From contig JAITWF010000156.1 in NCBI GenBank assembly GCA_031285415.1, positions 1 through 20,349 of the forward strand: a DNA stretch of 20,349 bases, in the 5' to 3' direction. The notes under the pieces are model-generated. The model saw only the letters and a list, made by a program, of their open reading frames with translations, was not told the DNA's origin and made no database searches. The translations under genes were made by a program, and so were the position numbers. The DNA is from Deferribacteraceae bacterium (lineage in GTDB: Bacteria; Chrysiogenota; Deferribacteres; Deferribacterales; JAISNW01). Below are positions 14,239 to 20,349 of the stretch, one piece after another. Numbering within the stretch: the first letter of the stretch is position 1; each line of letters begins with the position of its first letter.

Positions 14239-14262
14239 TAATTTTTATTGTCTAAAATTATC

Positions 14263-14291
14263 TTGCATATCTCGACAATAGGTGATATATA
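14263..14291 (+). promoter_or_regulatory. Possible promoter of rpsO-pnp
   Basis: TTGCAT (14263-14268) is followed after 17 bases by TATATA (14286-14291). The predicted transcript start, near 14298, leaves a leader of only about 17 bases that carries the GGAGGT ribosome site. The hexamers are weak matches, so this is tentative. Confidence 0.3.
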
Positions 14292-14314
14292 GGCAGGTTC
14301 GGAGGTGAATATAA

Positions 14315-14584
14315 ATGGCAATGCAGAAAGAACAGAAGCAGGATTTGATCGGAAAATTCAAAACACATGACGGAGACACAGGCTCTCCTGAGGTACAGGT
14401 TGCGCTACTAACAGAGCGTATCACATACCTTACAGAGCACTTTAAATTTCATAAAAAGGATCACCACTCTAGACGTGGTCTCCTCATGCTCGTTGGAAAA
14501 CGCCGCAAACTGCTAGATTATCTTAAACACAAAAGCTACAACCGCTATCGTACTCTGATTGATACATTGGGTATTAGGAAGTAG
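14315..14584 (+). CDS. rpsO: 30S ribosomal protein S15
   Basis: S15 binds 16S rRNA early in small-subunit assembly. The 89-residue protein has the exact family length and motifs: FKTHDGDTGSPEVQVALLTERI (17-38), LTEHFKFHKKDHHSRRGLLMLVGKRRKLLDYL in the central helices, and the closing YRTLIDTLGIRK. GGAGGT sits eight bases before the first ATG; a second ATG two codons later is spaced worse. The gene is followed five bases later by pnp, the widespread rpsO-pnp arrangement. In E. coli S15 represses its own translation through the leader, but the short leader here shows no clear equivalent structure. Confidence 0.98.
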   Translation: MAMQKEQKQDLIGKFKTHDGDTGSPEVQVALLTERITYLTEHFKFHKKDHHSRRGLLMLVGKRRKLLDYLKHKSYNRYRTLIDTLGIRK

Positions 14585-14589
14585 TTTAG

Positions 14590-16722
14590 ATGGAAAAAAA
14601 TATTAGCACATTCTCATTGGCGTTGTCTGAAAATACAACGCCTATGAGTTTTGAAACTGGCTGGAAAGCCAAGCAGGCAAACGGTAGCATATGGGCAACC
14701 CAAGGTGGCACCGTGGTGCTTGTTACCGCTGTGGCTGGGCGTCCGCCTGAGTCGTACGTTGATTTCTTTCCACTCACGGTAAACTACTTTGAGAAGTATT
14801 ACGCTGTGGGCAAATTCCCTGGTGGATATATTAAGCGTGAAACGAAGCCGTCAGACAGAGAGACACTTACCTCTCGCCTGATCGACCGCCCTTTGCGCCC
14901 TATGTTTCCAGAGGGATATCGTAACGAAACTCAAATTGTGGCAACGGTTGTATCATCTGATAACGTAAATATGCCTGATATTCTTGCGCTAAATGCGGCA
15001 AGTGCTGCCCTTATGGTGTCAGACCTGCCATTTACAATCCCTGTTGGGGCTGTGCGTATAGGCAAAAAAGATGGTCAATTTATAATCAACCCATCACTCG
15101 AAGAGCAGAAAGGCTTATCGATGAATATCACTATAGCTGGTACAGAAGATGCTATCGCTATGGTTGAGGCTGGCATGGCAAACGTCTCTGAAGAGGAGAT
15201 CGTTGAAGCACTCGTGTTTGGGCATGATCAGATCAAAAAGATCACCGCACTACAGCACGAGATGGCAGCGAAAGTTGGCAAGCCTAAGATGGAGTACGTC
15301 GATTTCGCTATTCCAGCTGATATGCTGAAAGATGGTATTGCTAAAGTTGGCGAGCGTTTCCGTGCAGCATTCTCTGTACAGGGTAAACTCGACAAATATG
15401 CCGCTATCGACGCAGTTAAGGCAGATTTTGCTAAGATACTCAAAGAGCAGTACGGCGAAGATGAATATAAATCTAGAGAGCCTTTCTACAAAGACCTTTG
15501 CAAAGAGGTTGAGAAGTATATCTTTAGAGATCATATAATTTCTACAAGAAATCGTGCAGACGGCAGAGCGACCGACGAGATCAGACCGATCGACATTGAG
15601 CACTCTGTGCTTCCATGTGCGCACGGAACTGCACTCTTCACAAGAGGGGAGACGCAGGCTCTCGTTACCGCAACTCTTGGCTCCAAGATGGACAGCCAAA
15701 AGATCGACACTATCGAAGGCGAAGTTAATAAAGAGTTTACTCTACAGTACAACTTCCCACCGTATAGCGTTGGCGAAACTGGGCGTATGGGCGCACCTGG
15801 GCGTAGAGAGATCGGGCATGGCGCACTTGCAGAGAGGGCGTTGTCGTATGTGATCCCTACCGATGGCAACTTCCCATACACGATACGTATCGTCTCTGAG
15901 ATATTAGAGTCGAATGGTTCGTCATCTATGGCGACGGTATGCGGCGGCACATTGGCGATGATGGATGCAGGGGTGCCTATAAAAGCGCCTGTAGCTGGTA
16001 TCGCAATGGGTCTTGTATATCAAGATGGCAAATATATAATACTGACTGATATTATGGGTCTTGAAGATCACCTTGGTGATATGGACTTTAAAGTGGCTGG
16101 CACAGAGAGCGGTATCACTGCATTGCAGATGGATATCAAGATCAAAGGCTTGTCACGTCAGATACTCGAAGAGTCTCTTTCACAGGCGAAGGCTGGACGT
16201 CTATTTATTCTGGATAAGATGAAAACAGCTCTGCCAAATGTCAGAGCCGAGCTTGCTCCAACTGCTCCACGTGTGAAAACTATCAATATCAACCCAGAGA
16301 AGACCGGTATGCTAATCGGACCTCAGGGGAAAAATATTAAGGCGATCATCGAGGCAACTGGCGCAACTATCGATATCATGGATGGCGGAGTGGTGAATAT
16401 ATTCGCTCTGACAGCTGAATCGATGGAGAAGGCTATAGGTATGGTCGAAGGTACTGTAGCAGAGGCTGTAGAGGGGAAAACCTATACCGCAACTGTTAAA
16501 AAGGTAATGGAGTACGGCGCATTCGTGGAGATCCTCCCAGGACTAGAGGGGCTTCTACACGTTTCACAGTACAGCCATGAGCGCACCGCTAGTATCGCTG
16601 ATGTACTGAAAGTTGGCGAGAAGGTGGATGTGATGTATATGGGTAAAGACCGCAACGGAAGGCTAGAGCTTTCTAGAAAGGTACTTTTACCTAAGCCGCA
16701 GAGAGAATCAAGAGAAGATTAA
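14590..16722 (+). CDS. pnp: Polyribonucleotide nucleotidyltransferase (PNPase)
   Basis: PNPase degrades RNA 3'-to-5' with phosphate, releasing nucleoside diphosphates, and is a core part of bacterial RNA decay. All domains are present in the 710 residues: first RNase PH domain (about 10-145), helical linker, second RNase PH domain (about 315-550), KH domain (GPQG at 577-580) and S1 domain (about 628-697, VKKVMEYGAFVEILPGLEGLLH). The active site motif EDHLGDMDFK holds Asp493, Asp499 and Lys501, equivalent to E. coli Asp486, Asp492 and Lys494. FFPLTVNYFEKYYAVGKFPGG and RLIDRPLRPMFPEGY are textbook signatures. Start is ATG five bases after rpsO. It ends at a strong terminator. Confidence 0.98.
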   Translation: MEKNISTFSLALSENTTPMSFETGWKAKQANGSIWATQGGTVVLVTAVAGRPPESYVDFFPLTVNYFEKYYAVGKFPGGYIKRETKPSDRETLTSRLIDRPLRPMFPEGYRNETQIVATVVSSDNVNMPDILALNAASAALMVSDLPFTIPVGAVRIGKKDGQFIINPSLEEQKGLSMNITIAGTEDAIAMVEAGMANVSEEEIVEALVFGHDQIKKITALQHEMAAKVGKPKMEYVDFAIPADMLKDGIAKVGERFRAAFSVQGKLDKYAAIDAVKADFAKILKEQYGEDEYKSREPFYKDLCKEVEKYIFRDHIISTRNRADGRATDEIRPIDIEHSVLPCAHGTALFTRGETQALVTATLGSKMDSQKIDTIEGEVNKEFTLQYNFPPYSVGETGRMGAPGRREIGHGALAERALSYVIPTDGNFPYTIRIVSEILESNGSSSMATVCGGTLAMMDAGVPIKAPVAGIAMGLVYQDGKYIILTDIMGLEDHLGDMDFKVAGTESGITALQMDIKIKGLSRQILEESLSQAKAGRLFILDKMKTALPNVRAELAPTAPRVKTININPEKTGMLIGPQGKNIKAIIEATGATIDIMDGGVVNIFALTAESMEKAIGMVEGTVAEAVEGKTYTATVKKVMEYGAFVEILPGLEGLLHVSQYSHERTASIADVLKVGEKVDVMYMGKDRNGRLELSRKVLLPKPQRESRED

Positions 16723-16730
16723 TTAGATAA

Positions 16731-16756
16731 GGGCGACCAGATGGTCGCCCTTTTTT
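16731..16756 (+). terminator. Intrinsic terminator after pnp
   Basis: An 8-bp GC-rich stem, GGGCGACC (16731-16738) and GGTCGCCC (16743-16750), with the four-base loop AGAT, is followed directly by six T residues (16751-16756). It lies nine bases after the pnp stop. A-rich sequence at the opposite side is too weak to make it a good terminator for proS as well. Confidence 0.93.
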
Positions 16757-16781
16757 ATTAAGTTGCATATATTGTGGATAG

Positions 16782-16887
16782 ACCACCCCGTCACTTCGTG
16801 CCACCCCTCCAAGGAGGGGAACTTGGCGGCAATGGCGTTTCCGAGGGTTCCCCTCCTTGGAGGGGTGGCACGAAGTGACGGGGTGGT
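16782..16887. repeat. MITE-like element with perfect 41-bp terminal inverted repeats
   Basis: The arms 16782-16822 and 16847-16887 are perfect reverse complements over 41 bases, enclosing a 24-base centre. The arms contain the smaller palindrome CCCCTCCTTGGAGGGG. It lies between the convergent pnp and proS genes and encodes nothing credible. Parts of the right arm recur at 12614-12740. It lacks a clear target-site duplication. It could also stop transcription from either side, although no T-run follows. Confidence 0.9.
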
Positions 16888-16901
16888 TTCTCAATATAGC
16901 A

Positions 16902-18620
16902 CTAAAGCCCCTTCAGTATCTCTATAACACTTTTGGCGGCGTTATCTTTATTAACCGAGATAGTCTCCCTTGTTTTGCGAGTAGTTATCTCAATAAGCCC
17001 TTCGGCGATCGATTTTTTGCCTACAGCAACACGCAGTGGATAGCCTATTAGATCTGCATCTGCAAGCTTCACGCCAGCCCTTTCGTTGCGGTCGTCTATT
17101 ATAACATCAACGCCAGCTTCGATTAAACGCTGATAGATCGACTCTGCCAGCGATACAACCTCTGGTTCATTTGTATTTAGCGGCACTACCACAACTTCAA
17201 ATGGTGCAATCGGCAGTGGCCAAGCGATTCCAGCCTCATCATGATTCTGCTCCACCGCTGCTGCTGCCGTCCTGCCGACGCCGATCCCGTAGCAGCCCAT
17301 TGTGATAATCTGCTGTTTGCCGTTCACGTCGAGGTACTTCGCCCCCATAGCTTCGGAGTACTTTGTACCGAGTTTAAAGATATGCCCAACCTCAATCCCT
17401 CGAGCGATCTCGTAGGTGCCGCCGCACTTGGGGCAGATATCGCCTACTATGGCGTTGCGAAAGTCTCCATAAACCGTTGGGGTATAATCCCTTCCGGCCT
17501 TTACATTTATTAGGTGTAGATCCTTCTTATTGCCGCCCACAACTGCACCATCTATACCCTCTAGTGCAAGATCGGCGTATATAGGGAGGTTTAATCCTAC
17601 AGGACCTGAAAATCCAACAGGAGAGCCTGTTACCTTGAAGATCATATCGGGTGCTGCCATCTCGACGGTTTGTGCGCCGAGGTAGTTTTTCAGCTTCACA
17701 AGGTTCGCCTCATGATCGCCACGAACAAGTATTGCGGCGTACTTTTCATCATCTACGCATACTATTATCGTCTTTATGATCGATTTTACATCTACATTCA
17801 GGAAAGTTGCAACCTCTTCAACGGTATGCGCCTTTGGGGTTAATACCTCTTCGTATTTATCCCCTCTCCCTTGATCCCTCCCCCCAGTGGGAGGGGTAGA
17901 ACGTGTAGCTATCGCCTTCTCCATATTGGCGGCGTAGTCGCAGGAGTTGCACGAGATAACGGCATCTTCGCCAGTTTGTGCTAGCACCATAAACTCGTGG
18001 GAGAAGTTGCCGCCGATTGCACCAGAGTCCGCCTCTACCATCTTATAGCGCAGTCCGCACTCTTTGAAGATATTATTATATGCGACTCTCATCTTTTCGT
18101 AGCTAACCTGCGCCCCTTCGTCGTTTACGTCGAAGGAGTATGCGTCTTTCATGATAAACTCACGCCCCCTCATCAGTCCGAAGCGTGGGCGCACCTCATC
18201 ACGAAATTTAGTCTGTATCTGGTATAGATTGACTGGCATCTGTTTGTACGATTTGATCGTATTGCGTACGATATCGGTGATAACCTCTTCGTGCGTAGGG
18301 CCGTAGCAGAACTCTCTGCCATGGCGATCCTTTATGCGAAGTAGCTCTTTGCCGTAGTGCTGCCACCTGCCAGACTCCTGCCAAAGCTCTGCTGGCACCA
18401 TAGATGGCATAAGAAGCTCCACAGCGCCAGCGTCGTTCATGCATTTGCGCACGATATTCTCCACCTTGCGCACCACTCGTAGCCCTAGCGGCATATAGCT
18501 ATACACGCCAGCGGCGACTTTGCGTATCATGCCAGCCCTCATCATCATCACATGGCTAGCGATCTCTGCCTCGGCTGGTGCCTCTCGTAACGTCTGTATA
18601 AAAAATTGCGATAATCTCAT
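16902..18620 (-). CDS. proS: Proline-tRNA ligase, bacterial (editing) type
   Basis: ProRS charges tRNA-Pro with proline. The 572-residue protein has the bacterial layout: class II motif 1 (RVVRKVENIVRKCM, about 49-62), motif 2 (FRDEVRPRFGLMRGREFIMKD, 139-159), an editing domain (about 260-390) that clears Ala-tRNA-Pro, motif 3 (GIGVGRTAAAAVEQNHDEAGI) and an anticodon-binding C-terminus with RNERAGVKLADADLIGYPLRV. Residues 239-256 (TRSTPPTGGRDQGRGDKY) precede the editing domain and are encoded by a GC-rich palindromic segment. It follows iorB with an ATGA overlap. Ribosome site is weak, consistent with coupled translation. Confidence 0.97.
   Translation of the reverse strand: MRLSQFFIQTLREAPAEAEIASHVMMMRAGMIRKVAAGVYSYMPLGLRVVRKVENIVRKCMNDAGAVELLMPSMVPAELWQESGRWQHYGKELLRIKDRHGREFCYGPTHEEVITDIVRNTIKSYKQMPVNLYQIQTKFRDEVRPRFGLMRGREFIMKDAYSFDVNDEGAQVSYEKMRVAYNNIFKECGLRYKMVEADSGAIGGNFSHEFMVLAQTGEDAVISCNSCDYAANMEKAIATRSTPPTGGRDQGRGDKYEEVLTPKAHTVEEVATFLNVDVKSIIKTIIVCVDDEKYAAILVRGDHEANLVKLKNYLGAQTVEMAAPDMIFKVTGSPVGFSGPVGLNLPIYADLALEGIDGAVVGGNKKDLHLINVKAGRDYTPTVYGDFRNAIVGDICPKCGGTYEIARGIEVGHIFKLGTKYSEAMGAKYLDVNGKQQIITMGCYGIGVGRTAAAAVEQNHDEAGIAWPLPIAPFEVVVVPLNTNEPEVVSLAESIYQRLIEAGVDVIIDDRNERAGVKLADADLIGYPLRVAVGKKSIAEGLIEITTRKTRETISVNKDNAAKSVIEILKGL
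17860..17897. repeat. Palindromic GC-rich segment inside proS
   Basis: Within proS, CCCTCCC (17876-17882) and GGGAGGG (17889-17895) form a stem with a six-base loop, preceded by the C-rich CCCCTCTCCCTTGAT (17861-17875). Base composition is unlike the rest of the gene and like the intergenic repeat ends at 4524-4547. It encodes part of a low-complexity linker (about residues 241-254) without breaking the frame. Confidence 0.55.
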
Positions 18621-19198
18621 GCTTTGTGTGCCAATCCTTTCTTAAACGCTTTATCGTTAACCTCTATCAACTTCGCTGGGATATTATCCTGCATCGCCTT
18701 CATCCACGCCTCTGCGCTTATATCGAGGAACTCGGCGAGTTTCCCAAGCATAACGCTACTTGCCGCCTTTGCGTTGCCAGCTTGAAGGGCGAGGTCGTCG
18801 GCGTCAAACTCTACGCCAGTAGCAAATCTGGACTTTTCACGCTCTATAATCTCGTCTGGATAGCTCTGCGTCCCCATAGCGACGCCAGGGGGGAGTATTC
18901 GGCGAGAGTTCAGTATCAGCGTGGTGTTCTGCGATACGTATGATAGATATCTTAAATATTCAATTCGCTCGAACGATATCAGGTAATCGGCTCCCCCCTG
19001 TGGAATAACAGGTGAGAAGACCTTTTCGCCGAAGCGCACATGTGAGACGACGCTGCCGCCACGCTGTGCCATGCCGTGAATTTCGCTCTTCTTAACGTCG
19101 TAGCCAGCGTACATTGCGGCACTGCAAAGAACGTTGCCTGCAAGCACTATCCCCTGTCCGCCAACGCCAACCATCAGTACTGATATGGTTTTATTCAT
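18617..19198 (-). CDS. iorB: Indolepyruvate:ferredoxin oxidoreductase, beta (gamma-domain) subunit
   Basis: IorB is the small subunit of the oxidoreductase that converts aryl pyruvates (from Trp, Phe, Tyr) and CoA to aryl-acetyl-CoA, reducing ferredoxin. The 193 residues carry the POR-gamma signature near the start: VGVGGQGIVLAGNVLCSAAM, then KKSEIHGMAQRGGSVVSHVRFG, which is diagnostic for IorB. Length fits the family. The ATG overlaps the iorA stop as ATGA, with GAGGG just upstream, and its own stop overlaps the proS start as ATGA. The enzyme is cytoplasmic, oxygen sensitive and typical of anaerobic amino acid use or of aryl acid assimilation when run in reverse. Confidence 0.94.
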   Translation of the reverse strand: MNKTISVLMVGVGGQGIVLAGNVLCSAAMYAGYDVKKSEIHGMAQRGGSVVSHVRFGEKVFSPVIPQGGADYLISFERIEYLRYLSYVSQNTTLILNSRRILPPGVAMGTQSYPDEIIEREKSRFATGVEFDADDLALQAGNAKAASSVMLGKLAEFLDISAEAWMKAMQDNIPAKLIEVNDKAFKKGLAHKA

Positions 19199-20349
19199 GA
19201 TTCCCTCTGAGAGATAGCGTTAAATCTGCACACCTTCGGGCAAAGCCCACAGCCGGTGCACTGCGCTGGATCGATATACGCCTGTCTATCTGCTTCACGC
19301 CACGATATAGCAGGGCAACCGATCCTTAGGCACGCTTTACAGCCACAGCACTCGGTTGTAGAGATTGCGTAAGGTGCCTTGATTGCCGCTTTATCGGCGA
19401 AGATACATGGGCGGTTTGTGATGATGACGCTCACTTCGGGGCGAGCCGTCTCCTCTTTCAATACCCTCATGCAGAGATCAACGTCGAATGGATCGACCAC
19501 CTGTACATGTTTCACGCCAACTGCTCGGCAGATCACCTCAAAGTCAACCTGTGGGGCAGGGTTCCCCTTTATATCGATTCCAGAGCCAGGGTTCGCCTGA
19601 TGTCCGGTCATCCCTGTGATCCTATTGTCCATAATTATAACGGTCGAGGCACCCTGATTGTACACGCTATTGATAAGTCCATTTATCCCTGTGTGTAGGA
19701 AGGTGGAGTCGCCGATAACGGCTACAGCACTCTTCGCCAGTGCGCCGCCGCTCCCTCTATCAAATCCGTGCGCCATAGAGACGCTTGCTCCCATGCATAC
19801 GCACGAGTCAACGGCGGAGAGTGGCTCCATATATCCAAGGGTATAGCAGCCTATATCGCCTGTAACGGTTAGTTTAAGGCGGTTTATTGCATAGAAGATC
19901 CCTCTATGCGAGCAGCCTGCGCACATATTAGGTGGACGTTGCGGTAAAGGCTCTGTAGGTGCAGATTTATTAACTGAACCGCCGAAGAGAGTTGATACAG
20001 TCTCTGTGGATAGCTCACCTAGGATAGATCTATTTAACGGCGCAATCTCAACTCCTGCCGCCTTTAGCTCCGTCTCTATTATAGGGTCAAGCTCCTCTAC
20101 CACGTAGAGTTTCTTCACCGTAGAGGCGAACGCACGAATCCTCTCCATCGGAAGGGGGTAGACCATGCCGAGTTTCAAGATTGCATAGTCGGGGAGAGCC
20201 TCCTGCACGTACTGGAATGGGATACCAGAGGTGATAATCCCAAACTCTGCTTGAGCGTTGTAAATTTCTGTAAAAGATTCCGACTCTGCTTGCAGTTGAA
20301 GGAGTCTCTCCTCAACTACAACATGCCGACCACGAGCGTGGTTCGGTGC
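19195..20349 (-). CDS. iorA: Indolepyruvate:ferredoxin oxidoreductase, alpha subunit (partial, C-terminal)
   Basis: The frame runs off the right window edge, so about 384 C-terminal residues are seen. Reading from the edge, the text ARGRHVVVEERLLQLQAES and FGIITSGIPFQYVQEALPD is typical of IorA before its transketolase C-terminal-like part. The TPP-binding domain follows with MCAGCSHRG (visible residues 142-150), GDIGCYTLGY and IGDSTFLHTGINGL. The tail is a two-cluster ferredoxin domain: C-x2-C-x2-C-x4-C (CCGCKACLRIGC) and C-x2-C-x2-C-x3-C (CTGCGLCPKVC). A GTG inside the frame at 20208 is not the true start. It is the first visible gene of iorA-iorB-proS. Confidence 0.95.
   Translation of the reverse strand, partial: APNHARGRHVVVEERLLQLQAESESFTEIYNAQAEFGIITSGIPFQYVQEALPDYAILKLGMVYPLPMERIRAFASTVKKLYVVEELDPIIETELKAAGVEIAPLNRSILGELSTETVSTLFGGSVNKSAPTEPLPQRPPNMCAGCSHRGIFYAINRLKLTVTGDIGCYTLGYMEPLSAVDSCVCMGASVSMAHGFDRGSGGALAKSAVAVIGDSTFLHTGINGLINSVYNQGASTVIIMDNRITGMTGHQANPGSGIDIKGNPAPQVDFEVICRAVGVKHVQVVDPFDVDLCMRVLKEETARPEVSVIITNRPCIFADKAAIKAPYAISTTECCGCKACLRIGCPAISWREADRQAYIDPAQCTGCGLCPKVCRFNAISQRES

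Noticed and set aside
14238..14261. AT-rich hairpin ATAATTTT/AAAATTAT between the TupA-like gene and rpsO as a terminator
   Set aside because: The stem has no GC pairs and no T-run after it, so it is too weak to call.
14239..14314. Ribosomal protein S15 autoregulatory leader structure
   Set aside because: I could not find a convincing pseudoknot or three-way junction in the 76 bases before rpsO, and the likely transcript start leaves only about 17 bases.
16691..17051. Open frames on both strands over the pnp-proS junction
   Set aside because: They are made by the 41-bp inverted repeat and the proS antisense strand; none has a ribosome site or a recognisable domain.
1..20349. CRISPR arrays, tRNA genes, prophage or transposase genes
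   Set aside because: I looked for regularly spaced repeats, tRNA cloverleaf signatures (GGTTCGAATCC-like arms) and recombinase motifs in the gaps and saw none.

Overview
This window reads as ordinary chromosome from a diderm (Gram-negative-type), probably anaerobic bacterium. The anaerobic reading rests on indolepyruvate:ferredoxin oxidoreductase (iorAB), FeoAB ferrous iron uptake and a cobalamin gene (cbiC). The diderm reading rests on a YejM/PbgA-like inner-membrane protein and exported peptidoglycan-trimming enzymes. Adjacent homologues of Helicobacter Csd6 and Csd4 (Campylobacter Pgp2 and Pgp1) suggest a curved or helical cell. A vibrioid or spiral lineage such as Deferribacterota, or a relative of Campylobacterota, would fit, but I cannot prove the taxon from sequence alone.

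Layout. (1) 1-848, minus strand: a dtxR-type iron regulator, feoA and the start of feoB, with a promoter directly in front of the regulator. (2) 873-1212: two hairpin repeat elements, then a plus-strand MATE exporter (1234-2559). (3) 2531-4499, minus: an alanine/glycine:cation symporter followed by cbiC, whose 3' end overlaps the MATE gene tail to tail. (4) 4524-4644: a repeat element. (5) 4661-11222, minus: a tight six-gene run, rsmF-like - csd6-like - csd4-like - thiE - small membrane protein - yejM-like, with overlaps or gaps of at most 11 bases. (6) 11278-16722, plus: CPBP protease, SDR dehydrogenase, a 313-base repeat-filled gap, HD hydrolase + TupA-like ATP-grasp pair, then rpsO-pnp with a clear terminator. 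(7) 16782-16887: a perfect 41-bp inverted-repeat element. (8) 16902-20349, minus: iorA (cut by the window edge) - iorB - proS, coupled by two ATGA overlaps.

No CRISPR array, prophage, transposase, toxin-antitoxin or defence system is visible, and I found no clearly new multi-gene system. The most distinctive feature is a population of short GC-rich palindromic elements of several families. They lie between genes, and two apparently lie in frame inside essential-type genes (proS and the rsmF-like gene), resembling the behaviour of Rickettsia palindromic elements. Other points worth attention are the csd6-csd4 cell-shape pair in one operon with a YejM-like protein that keeps its metal-site residues, and two operons whose predicted promoters put the transcript start at or next to the start codon (possible leaderless mRNAs).
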